DNA from: Candidatus Latescibacterota bacterium
GTDB lineage: Bacteria > Krumholzibacteriota > Krumholzibacteriia > LZORAL124-64-63
Length of the DNA stretch: 35,912 nucleotides
Reading direction: 5' to 3'
Assembly (NCBI GenBank): GCA_030658975.1
Contig: JAUSBL010000069.1
Coordinates: forward strand, 1-35,912
The notes under the pieces are model-generated. The model made no database searches, had not been told where the DNA came from, and saw only the letters and a list, made by a program, of their open reading frames with translations. The translations under genes were made by a program, and so were the position numbers. How positions within the stretch are numbered: position 1 is the stretch's first letter; each line of letters begins with the position of its first letter. Below are positions 28,069-35,237 of this stretch, piece after piece.

Positions 28069-28790
28069 GAGCCGTCGCCTCCGGAGCGGGGGTCCTTCTC
28101 CACGCCGGCGATCATGCGCACCGCCAGGGCGATGACGCCCAGGGCGATCCCGATCATCAGGGCCCGCTGACCGGCGGTGTTGGGCACGCGCAGGATCCAG
28201 AGGGACAGCTCCTCGACCCGCAGGAAGGCCAACTGCTCGGGGATCCAGGCCGTCAGGTAGCGCCCGGCGGGGATGCGGCCGAGCAGGATGATCAGGGCCG
28301 AGGCCAGCAGCAGGCTCGATTCGAGGGAGCGCGCGCGGAAGGCGCGGTACGACGCCGAGGCGATGTAGAAGGCCAGCAGGCTGTAGAGCGTCGCGTGCAG
28401 CGGGCTGAGCACCGCATCGAACACCGCCGTGAGCCAGCTGCCGGGCGCGGTGACGTCCCCCTGCAGGCCGGGGGGGCCGCCCAGTTTTGCCGTGCCGATC
28501 ACGAGCACGCCCAGGAACGAGACCAGGGTGACCAGCGAGTAGAACCGGTCGGGGCCGCAGTCCCGGATCTTCGCCAGGTGCGTCGCGATGAGGTTCAGTC
28601 CGCCCAGCAGGAAGGCGAAGACCGCGAGGATGCTGAACCAGGTGGCGAACTCCTGGTCGGCGAAGGCCAGCAGCCGCTGAACGAAGGGCGCGTTGCTGCC
28701 CTCGGGCCGGACGACGAAGGCCGAGGCGATCAGCAGCAGCGCCACGACGGTCAGGATGATCTGCGGCACGCGCTGCTTCAAGCCGCTCAC
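28065..28790 (-). CDS. uncharacterised polytopic membrane protein (module gene 3)
   Basis: A 241-aa membrane protein with about six TM segments (9-27, 48-70, 83-103, 130-147, 157-172, 208-227). The segment LSPLHATLYSLLAFYIASAS (128-147) runs into SYRAFRARSLESSLLLASAL and LGRIPAGRYL, a motif-like stretch with several charged residues beside the membrane. There is no signal peptide cleavage site. The GTG start at 28790 overlaps the preceding stop and its own stop overlaps the next start. I cannot name a function; it is probably the membrane core partner of modules 4 and 5. Confidence 0.82.
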   Translation of the reverse strand: MSGLKQRVPQIILTVVALLLIASAFVVRPEGSNAPFVQRLLAFADQEFATWFSILAVFAFLLGGLNLIATHLAKIRDCGPDRFYSLVTLVSFLGVLVIGTAKLGGPPGLQGDVTAPGSWLTAVFDAVLSPLHATLYSLLAFYIASASYRAFRARSLESSLLLASALIILLGRIPAGRYLTAWIPEQLAFLRVEELSLWILRVPNTAGQRALMIGIALGVIALAVRMIAGVEKDPRSGGDGS

Positions 28791-29599
28791 CCCGCCCGGA
28801 AGACGTTGAGGAAGGCTTCGCGCAGCAACAGCCAGGGTTGCGCCCCGGTCACGTCCGCGAGGGTCGCCACGAGGCTGCCCGCGACGAGGCAGGCCGCCGC
28901 CGCCAGCTTGCAGAGGTCCTGGCCCCGCAGGCTGCCGAGGCGCGCGGCGTCGCCCTCCAGGGATGCTCCCGCGGCGAAGAGCTCCTCGCCGAGCAGCACG
29001 TGGTCGCACGACGCCACCAGGAAGGGCAGCTGGACCGCGCTGGCGGTGCCGGCGATCTGCACGGCCCCGACCTGGTGCCCGCCCTCGGCGAGCAGCAGCG
29101 ACTCCGAAGCGAAGAAGCCCATCAGGACGCAGAGGCCGGGGCGCTCGCGGGCGATCAGCCCGTCGACCCGCGCCACGAAGCCGAGGTGGTCGTCCGAGAT
29201 GTAGGCGACCCAGTCGTCGCGCCAGAGATCCGCGCGGCCGGCGTCGTGGTAGGCGCGGCGGCAGATCTCACGCGCGTTGTCCATGACCAGGCTGCGGTTG
29301 GTCGGCACGAAGAGGCGACCGCCGGCTTCGGCGACCTTGCGCGCCAGCGGCCGCAGGACGGCCAGCGCCGCGACCGTCTGCATATTGTCGATGTCCTGGG
29401 ATCCGGCCACGAAGTAGACGGGACGCCCCTGCGCGACGGAGTCGGCGACGGCGCGGTCGAGGGCGAGCAACGGCGGAAACGCCCGCACCTGCACGTGCGC
29501 GCCGCGGCGGGCCCGGACCACCGAGACCCCGATCACGGCGCAGACCATCGCACCGATCAGCGCGATGTTCCAGGTGCCGGGTGCGAGCCAGCTGTTCAC
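28787..29599 (-). CDS. uncharacterised DUF6754-like membrane-anchored protein (module gene 2)
   Basis: A 270-aa protein. TM1 (10-29) is followed by basic RARRGAHVQVR, so the soluble domain (about 40-230) should be cytoplasmic; a second hydrophobic segment lies at 232-249. The domain looks alpha/beta: VYFVAGSQDIDNMQTVAAL (61-79), LFVPTNRSLVMDNAREICRR, then GFFASESLLLAEGGHQVGAV. A Gly-rich end reads GEELFAAGASL and LGSLRGQDLCKL. The pattern recalls DUF6754; this is from memory. The GTG start overlaps the 97-aa gene's stop. Neither nucleotide-binding P-loop nor other catalytic signature is visible. Confidence 0.8.
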   Translation of the reverse strand: MNSWLAPGTWNIALIGAMVCAVIGVSVVRARRGAHVQVRAFPPLLALDRAVADSVAQGRPVYFVAGSQDIDNMQTVAALAVLRPLARKVAEAGGRLFVPTNRSLVMDNAREICRRAYHDAGRADLWRDDWVAYISDDHLGFVARVDGLIARERPGLCVLMGFFASESLLLAEGGHQVGAVQIAGTASAVQLPFLVASCDHVLLGEELFAAGASLEGDAARLGSLRGQDLCKLAAAACLVAGSLVATLADVTGAQPWLLLREAFLNVFRAG

Positions 29600-29889
29600 G
29601 GGCCCGCCTCGGGACGCGGTCCTTCCAGCAGGTCCAGCAGGCGGTCGAAGTGGCTGCGCCGCTCCAGGATGCGCGCCAGGCGGGCCGTGCCGCGTCCCGG
29701 CACCGCGAGATCGCAGAGCGGGCTCGCGACGTGCAGGGCCTGCGAACCCAGGAACGACAGCGGGCGGCTGCTCGCCAGCCACAGCAGGGCCGGCGTCGCC
29801 AGGCCCGCGTCGCGCACGCGCGCCGCCAGGGCGGCGAGGAACGCGTCGTCGGCGGGATCCAGGCTCGGCGGACGGCCTTCGGCGCTCAT
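29596..29889 (-). CDS. small uncharacterised protein, 97 aa (module gene 1)
   Basis: A short protein with a hydrophobic, possibly amphipathic core, PALLWLASSRPLSFLGSQAL (33-52), and a charged C-terminal helix (LARILERRSHFDRLLDLLE, 71-89). There is no signal peptide. The pattern of a Pro-Leu-Ser-Phe-Leu-Gly-Ser-Gln core followed by a charged helix looks like a real small family and not chance coding. The ATG overlaps the acyl-CoA dehydrogenase stop (ATGA) and its stop overlaps the next GTG. Peripheral membrane subunit or small regulator of the module is a guess. Confidence 0.75.
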   Translation of the reverse strand: MSAEGRPPSLDPADDAFLAALAARVRDAGLATPALLWLASSRPLSFLGSQALHVASPLCDLAVPGRGTARLARILERRSHFDRLLDLLEGPRPEAGP

Positions 29890-31547
29890 GTCACCTTCGT
29901 CTTGACGTGGGCGGTCACGGCCGCCAGGTCGTCGAGCAGCCCCTCGCTGCAGGCCAGCGGATCGCTGCAGGCCAGTTTCGCCAGGAAATCTCGCGGGGAC
30001 TCGCCGGCGGCGGCCGACCCGTCGCCCGCGCAGCCGGCGGCGCAGACCGCGGCGCCTTCGCGCACGGCCGTCATCGCCAGGCGGGCGTTCACCCGGCTCA
30101 TCACGGCGACGGCCCCGGCGTCGGGGTCGCCGGCGGCGGCCAGCGCGGCCGCCCGGCGGCAGAAGGCGCCGGCGACCTCGCAGGCGGTCATCATGTCGGC
30201 CAGCCGGAACTGCAGCGACTGGCGGCCGGTCGTCTTGCGGGCGTGCGCGTACAGGATCGTCGCGTTGAGATCGCGGACCGCCGCCGCCGCGATCCCGGCG
30301 CCCAGCCCGGGGTGTTCCGTGTCGAGCGCCGCGAGCCCCGCGGCCAGCTCCTCGTACCAGGCGCCCTTGCCGCGCACGGTCGCCTTCCAGCGGAACATGA
30401 AGATGATGCTCTGCTGGATCTCGCTGGTGCCCTCATAGATCGTGGTGATGCGCACGTCGCGCTTGATCTTCTCGACCATGTACTCGCGCGCGTACCCGTA
30501 GCCGCCGAGGGCCTGGATGGCCGCCTCGGCCGCCCGGTTGCCCGCCTCGGTGGACCAGTACTTGGCGATCGAGCCCTCGACCTGCAGGTCGGGCTCGCCG
30601 CCGTCCAGACGCCCGGCGATCTCCTCCACGTAGGCGCGGCCGGCGGCCAGCGCGATCCAGTGGGGCGCGATGAGCTTGCTGCCGTAGCCTTCCTTCTCGA
30701 TCAGGGGCGCGCCGAACTGGATGCGTTCGCGGGCGTAGCGCACGGCCCGGTCGAGCGCCGCCTGGCCGGCGCCCAGGCCGAAGGCCCCGACCATCACGCG
30801 CGTGTAGCCGAACACGGCGTTGGCCTGCTTGAGGCCCTGCCCCTCCACGCCGCCGATCAGCTGGGAGGCCGGGACCACCACGTCCTCCAGCACGACGCCG
30901 CTGGTGTCCGAGGCCCGGATGCCGTGCTTGTCCTCGTGCTTGCCGGAGCTGAGCCCAGGGGCCGACCGTTCGACCACGAAGAATGAAGGGCCGTCGGGCG
31001 TCCTGGCCAGGATGGTGTAGAGCTCGGCCACGCCGCCGTTGGTGATGAACTGCTTGGTGCCGTTGAGCCGGTAGCCGGTGACGTTGCCGTCGGCGTCGGT
31101 CACGCGGTCGGCGCGCGTCTGCACCGCGGCCACGTTGCTGCCGGCGGCCGGCTCGGTCACGCCGTAGGCGACGATCAGGCCCTCGGCGGCGATGCGGCCC
31201 AGCCAGTGGGACTTCTGCTCGGGCGTGCCGCCGACGATGATCGGGTCGGTGCCCAGGCAGATCGCGAGGAACGCGGTCGCGACGCCCAGGTCGATCGCCG
31301 CCATCTCCTCGCTGACGCGGCAGATGTCCAGGGCGCCGCCGCCGAGGCCGCCGACGGCCTCGGGCAGGAAGATCAGGTGCAGGCCGACGTCGGGCGACAG
31401 CAGCTGCCGGATGAAGGCGACGGGGAACTCGTCGCGCGCGTCGAGGCCGAGCAGGGTGGCGTCGGGCAGGTCGCGCTGCACGACCTGGCGCAGCGTCTGG
31501 ACGATCATCTCGCGCATCTCGGGCGACAGGCCGGCGGTCTGGGTCAT
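29886..31547 (-). CDS. Acyl-CoA dehydrogenase, long form with C-terminal extension
   Basis: A 553-aa flavin-dependent acyl-CoA dehydrogenase. The common 380-residue fold is present: LPEAVGGLGGGALDICRVSE, the FAD loop VTEPAAGSNVAAV (130-142), GTKQFITNGG (163-172), ARERIQFGAPLIEKEGYGSK, and IYEGTSEIQ with E372 as the likely catalytic base. An extra helical C-terminal domain of about 150 residues follows (LGAGIAAAAVRDLNATIL, LQFRLADMMTACEVAGAFC), as in VLCAD/ACAD9-like long forms. The ATG at 31547 has AGGAG ahead. Substrate chain length cannot be read from the sequence. It is the only enzyme of known type joined by overlap to the membrane module. Confidence 0.93.
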   Translation of the reverse strand: MTQTAGLSPEMREMIVQTLRQVVQRDLPDATLLGLDARDEFPVAFIRQLLSPDVGLHLIFLPEAVGGLGGGALDICRVSEEMAAIDLGVATAFLAICLGTDPIIVGGTPEQKSHWLGRIAAEGLIVAYGVTEPAAGSNVAAVQTRADRVTDADGNVTGYRLNGTKQFITNGGVAELYTILARTPDGPSFFVVERSAPGLSSGKHEDKHGIRASDTSGVVLEDVVVPASQLIGGVEGQGLKQANAVFGYTRVMVGAFGLGAGQAALDRAVRYARERIQFGAPLIEKEGYGSKLIAPHWIALAAGRAYVEEIAGRLDGGEPDLQVEGSIAKYWSTEAGNRAAEAAIQALGGYGYAREYMVEKIKRDVRITTIYEGTSEIQQSIIFMFRWKATVRGKGAWYEELAAGLAALDTEHPGLGAGIAAAAVRDLNATILYAHARKTTGRQSLQFRLADMMTACEVAGAFCRRAAALAAAGDPDAGAVAVMSRVNARLAMTAVREGAAVCAAGCAGDGSAAAGESPRDFLAKLACSDPLACSEGLLDDLAAVTAHVKTKVT

Positions 31548-31591
31548 GATTCTCTCCTGATGAGCAGTGGCTGCTGGTGGCAATGACGGTT

Positions 31592-32500
31592 TCAGAGCAC
31601 CGAGCCCTGATCGAAGCGCAGGCGGCCCTGCGCGAGCAGGACGCCGTGCCCGCCCACGCGGATCGCGCCGCAACGGCCGTCGAGGATCTCGGCCTCGGCG
31701 TAGAGACGGCTCGGACGCTTCATCTCCAGGCCCTGTTCGCAGACGAGGCGGACGTGGGGCTGCAGCGGCACCAGGCGGTGCTTGATCATGTACGCGATCA
31801 GGGCGCCCGCGGCGCTGCCCGTCGCCGCGTCTTCGGGGATGCCGAAATCCTGGGCGAACATGCGGCAGTGCACGTCGACGCCGGCGCCTTCGGCCTCGCA
31901 GGTGAAGACGAAGAGGTCGCCGAAGCCGAGGTCGCGGGCGATCTCCCGCGCCGCGTCCCGGTCGAAGCGGATGGACTGCACCGCGGCGAGCGAACCCATC
32001 GGCACGATGTGGATCGGCAGGCCCGCCGAGACGATCTCGCAGGGCAGTCCCGTGATGGCGATGTCGGTCTCCTCGACGCCCAGGGCCCGGGCCACCTTGC
32101 CCCGCTGGTAATACTGGCCGATGAACTCCGCGGGCTCGTGGACCAGCGAGTAGAGCGTCGCGCCGTCGACCTCCGACAGCACGACCGGGTACTCGCCGTC
32201 CTCCGTCCGCCAGTGGAAACGGGTCTCGTCGGCGCCGCGCGCGACCCTGCCGCAGGCGTCCAGGCCGCAGGTGGCGCCCAGGATCGAGAGACCCGACAGG
32301 GGGATCTCCCCCTTGGGCGTGAAGATCCGCAGCCGGCCGCGGTTGGCGCCGCCGGGGTCCGGCTCCGCGAACACCGTCTCGCTGGTGCCCATCTCGCGGG
32401 CGATGATCTGCAGCAGGGCGGTCGGCACGCCGGTCGCGTCGGGGAACAGCGTCAGGCGGCTGCCGCCGAACGGCACGCGGGTGAACAGGTCCAGGTGCAT
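31592..32500 (-). CDS. PhzF-family protein with altered active site
   Basis: A 302-aa member of the PhzF/diaminopimelate-epimerase fold. Visible are the start MHLDLFTRVPFGGSRLTLFP, SETVFAEPD with the Glu of the active site, RIFTPKGEIPLSG, and FGIPEDAATGSAAGALIAYM with the Asp and Ser of the second half. However, the conserved Gly-His-Pro after the first half reads GLS, so the His is missing, and EDPATGSA reads EDAATGSA. The reaction is therefore unknown. I start at ATG 32500; a TTG six codons upstream is possible, and neither has a strong ribosome site. It lies 44 bp before the acyl-CoA dehydrogenase, perhaps in one transcript. Confidence 0.85.
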   Translation of the reverse strand: MHLDLFTRVPFGGSRLTLFPDATGVPTALLQIIAREMGTSETVFAEPDPGGANRGRLRIFTPKGEIPLSGLSILGATCGLDACGRVARGADETRFHWRTEDGEYPVVLSEVDGATLYSLVHEPAEFIGQYYQRGKVARALGVEETDIAITGLPCEIVSAGLPIHIVPMGSLAAVQSIRFDRDAAREIARDLGFGDLFVFTCEAEGAGVDVHCRMFAQDFGIPEDAATGSAAGALIAYMIKHRLVPLQPHVRLVCEQGLEMKRPSRLYAEAEILDGRCGAIRVGGHGVLLAQGRLRFDQGSVL

Positions 32501-32563
32501 GAATTCACGTTCGAACAAGCGAGTGTCCCCGTGGTTGCGACGGTCCCCGACAATGCGGCTGGG

Positions 32564-32592
32564 ATCGTAACCGCTCGCCGGCGGTGGTGCAA
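32564..32592 (-). promoter_or_regulatory. candidate promoter for the PhzF-like gene and downstream module
   Basis: Minus-strand TTGCAC (32587-32592), 17 bp, TACGAT (32564-32569), in the 114-bp gap after acpS. The -35 is weak. It could drive the PhzF-like gene, the acyl-CoA dehydrogenase and the five module genes, as no other promoter is seen in that run. Confidence 0.4.
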
Positions 32593-32614
32593 GCAGGGGA
32601 TGTCCGGGGGGCCG

Positions 32615-32983
32615 TCAGTCCAGGATCACGACGGCCAGGGCGACCTCGCGCTCGTGGCTGAGGGAGAGCAGGACACGCTCGGCGCCGCTGGCGCGCAGGG
32701 CCGCGGCCGCGTTCCCGTGCAGCCGCAGGACCGCCGGTCCGCCTTCGCGGTGGACGACCTCGACGTCGCGGTAGGCGATGGGGCCGGCGACGCCGATCGC
32801 CTTGACGAAGGCTTCCTTGGCGGCCCAGCGCGAGGCCAGGGTGGCCGGACCCTGGGCGCCGCGCCGCGCCGCCAGGGCGATCTCGTCGGGGCGGAAGCAG
32901 CGGTTCAGGAAGCGGTCGCCGTGGCGCTCGATCGCGGTGCGGATGCGCGCGACCTCGACGATGTCGCTGCCCATCCCGAGCAT
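32615..32983 (-). CDS. acpS: Holo-[acyl-carrier-protein] synthase
   Basis: Transfers 4'-phosphopantetheine from CoA to ACP, making it active for fatty acid and lipid A synthesis. It is 122 aa. MLGMGSDIVEV carries the Mg-binding D7, and SRWAAKEAFVKAIG carries E57; LSLSHEREVALAVVILD closes the fold. The ATG overlaps the phosphoglycosyl transferase stop as TGATG. A second ATG three codons later is possible. Confidence 0.94.
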   Translation of the reverse strand: MLGMGSDIVEVARIRTAIERHGDRFLNRCFRPDEIALAARRGAQGPATLASRWAAKEAFVKAIGVAGPIAYRDVEVVHREGGPAVLRLHGNAAAALRASGAERVLLSLSHEREVALAVVILD

Positions 32984-33684
32984 CAGTAGGCGCCCTTGCG
33001 TTCGATGACGGCGGGGATCGTGCGCGAGAGGATCCGCAGGTCGAAGGCCGGGCTGCGCCGGCGCACGTACTCGAGGTCCAGCTGCATCCAGTCCTCGAAG
33101 TCCAGGTGGCTGCGCCCCGAGACCTGCCACAGGCAGGTGAGCCCGGGCTTGACCTGGAGCCGGCGCGCCTGGGCGGGCGTGTAGGCGGCCACCTCGCTGG
33201 GGATCTGCGGGCGGGGGCCGACCACCGACATCTCGCCCCGCAGCACGTTGAACAGCTGCGGGAACTCGTCGAGACTGCTGCGCCGCAGGAAGAAGCCGAC
33301 GCCGGTGATGCGCGGGTCCCGCTCGATCTTGAAGGCGGCGCCGCTGGCCTCGTTCAGGTGCGCGAGTTCCTCCTTGCGGACTTCGGCGTCCACGACCATC
33401 GAGCGGAACTTGTAGCAGTCGAAGACGCGCCCGCGCAGACCCACGCGCCGCTGGCGGAAGAACACCGGGCCCGGCGTGTCCAGCTTGATCAGCGCGACCA
33501 GCAGCGGGAAGACCGGCAGCACGAGCAGCAGGCCGGCCAGGGCGCCCAGCAGGTCGGCGAGGCGCTTCATCGCGGCGCCGGCGGCGCCGGCGGCCGGCAC
33601 CGGCCCCCCCGGGTCGCGCGCGATGAAGGCGTCGTAACCGCCGAAGTCGGCGAAGACGTCCGCAGGTTCCCGGCGCGGGCTCAC
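32983..33684 (-). CDS. Phosphoglycosyl transferase (bacterial sugar transferase, WbaP/PglC type)
   Basis: A monotopic enzyme that links a sugar phosphate to undecaprenyl phosphate, the first step of a surface glycan repeat unit. It is 233 aa. The hydrophobic helix (about 41-67) is broken near the Pro residues, as needed for re-entrant insertion. Then come LDTPGPVFFRQRRVG, YKFRSM (91-96), SSLDEFPQLFNVLRGEMSVV with the catalytic D139-E140, VGPRP and KPGLTCLWQVSGR. A 38-residue polar N-terminal extension (REPADVFADFGGYDAF) precedes the helix. GTG 33684 is favoured by GGAGG seven bases ahead and a GTGA overlap; ATG at residue 39 is the alternative. The sugar cannot be told. Confidence 0.93.
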   Translation of the reverse strand: MSPRREPADVFADFGGYDAFIARDPGGPVPAAGAAGAAMKRLADLLGALAGLLLVLPVFPLLVALIKLDTPGPVFFRQRRVGLRGRVFDCYKFRSMVVDAEVRKEELAHLNEASGAAFKIERDPRITGVGFFLRRSSLDEFPQLFNVLRGEMSVVGPRPQIPSEVAAYTPAQARRLQVKPGLTCLWQVSGRSHLDFEDWMQLDLEYVRRRSPAFDLRILSRTIPAVIERKGAY

Positions 33685-35237
33685 CGGCCGGCCTCCCCGC
33701 CCGTCGCGGGCGCGCGGCGCCAGCGCAGGGCGGTGACCCCGGGGAACTCGCGCACCGCGACGATGTCGCCCAGGTCGTCGAGAGCCGGCGCGAGGTGGTG
33801 GCCCGGATCGAGCGTGCCGCTGCGGGACAGGACCAGCCAGGCCTGATCGGCCTCCCCGATCCGCTCCGACAGCGCGCGCACGGCGGCGTCGCGGTCGGCG
33901 AGCGAGCCGAGCCCCCAGAAGTCGCGCACTTCGCCGCGGCCCCGGTAGTAGAGACGGAACAGGTCGGAGACCACGGGCACGAGCACGGGCACGCCGGCGG
34001 CGTCCTGGTTCGCGATCCAGACCGCCGCGGACCGCACGTCGTCCTTGGCGTAGCGCGGATCGACGTGGTAGCTGGCCGACGACCAGATGGTCAGGCCGAG
34101 CAGGGCCACGCAGGCCACCCGGACCGTCCAGCCGTGCAGCACGCTGAGGCCGTGCCCGGCCGCGAGCAGGAAAATCGGCGCCGTCACCGCCAGGTAGCGG
34201 GGCGTGAAGGTCTTCACGTCGAGCAGGCGCATCGCGATCAGCGCGACGATGGGCACCACGATCCAGAGCGCCGTCTCCAGCCGCCGCCGGCTGCGCCACC
34301 AGCCGGCGAGCGTCGGGAAGGCGGCCGCCAGCGTGCCCGCGGCCAGCAGCGGCCAGTAGCGGCGCACGAACTCCAGCCGGTCGGGCCGGTGCAGCTCCTC
34401 CAGCGTCGGGCCGAAACTGAACCCGTAGAAGAACGTGAACAGGGCGTAGGGAACGGCCAGGGGCGTCAGCCGTTCCTGGCCTTCGGGCAGCAGCCCGCCG
34501 CCGCCTCCCGGCGCCAGGCGCCCGGGATACCAGTAGCCGGAAGCCTGCAGCAGCCACGGCAGTGCGATGAGGCCGGCCACCCCGAAGGCGACCACCCAAC
34601 CGCTCCGCGATCGTCCGTCCCGCGGTCGGTGCAGCAGAAGCACGCCCAGCGCCTGCGCCGCGACCAGGAACAGGGCCGACATGTTGCTCAGGACCGCGAG
34701 CCCGGCGAGCAGGCCGTAGGTGAGTCCGCCGCGCGTCGTGGCCCCGCGGCGCTGCATGCGCAGCAGCTGCCACGTCGCCGCCATCATGAGCAGCACCATC
34801 AGGGAATAGCCGCGGGCTTCCTGTGCGTACCAGACGTGGAACGGGTTGAGGGCGAGCAGCAGGGCCGCCCAGGCGCCGGTCGAACGGTCGCGCCACTCGC
34901 TGCCGAGCTTGTACATCAGCGGGACGGCCAGGATGCCCGCCAGCGCCGCCGGCAGGCGCAGCAGCCACTCGGGAGAATCCGGCTGACCGGGGCGCCAGCT
35001 CAGCAGCAGGTACAGGGGTCCCTGGACGTTGTCGCGGAACTGCTCCCAGAGCCCGTGGTCGGCGCCGGGATGGAGGTTGCGCCAGGTCTGGAACTCGTCG
35101 ATCCAGAGCGGCGAGGCGCCGAGGTGGTAGCCGCGCAGGATGGCCGCCGCGGCCGTCACCAGGATCACGAACAGGAGCCGCTCGCTGCGCTTGCCGGCGG
35201 GGTCGAGCGCGGGCATGGCGCCGAGGCGCGAGTTCAT
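33681..35237 (-). CDS. GT39-like polytopic glycosyltransferase (GT-C)
   Basis: A 518-aa membrane glycosyltransferase related to PMT/ArnT, which uses polyprenyl-phosphate sugars on the outer side of the inner membrane. The first extracytoplasmic loop has the acidic motif WIDEF (D47-E48), then QGPLYLLL, PFHVWYAQEARGYSLM (132-146) and about nine to eleven TM segments. The C-terminal part (about 405-518) is soluble and likely periplasmic. ATG 35237 overlaps the upstream gene's stop (ATGA). With the phosphoglycosyl transferase behind it, it probably builds or modifies a surface glycan or lipid A; the substrate is open. Confidence 0.85.
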   Translation of the reverse strand: MNSRLGAMPALDPAGKRSERLLFVILVTAAAAILRGYHLGASPLWIDEFQTWRNLHPGADHGLWEQFRDNVQGPLYLLLSWRPGQPDSPEWLLRLPAALAGILAVPLMYKLGSEWRDRSTGAWAALLLALNPFHVWYAQEARGYSLMVLLMMAATWQLLRMQRRGATTRGGLTYGLLAGLAVLSNMSALFLVAAQALGVLLLHRPRDGRSRSGWVVAFGVAGLIALPWLLQASGYWYPGRLAPGGGGGLLPEGQERLTPLAVPYALFTFFYGFSFGPTLEELHRPDRLEFVRRYWPLLAAGTLAAAFPTLAGWWRSRRRLETALWIVVPIVALIAMRLLDVKTFTPRYLAVTAPIFLLAAGHGLSVLHGWTVRVACVALLGLTIWSSASYHVDPRYAKDDVRSAAVWIANQDAAGVPVLVPVVSDLFRLYYRGRGEVRDFWGLGSLADRDAAVRALSERIGEADQAWLVLSRSGTLDPGHHLAPALDDLGDIVAVREFPGVTALRWRRAPATGGEAGR

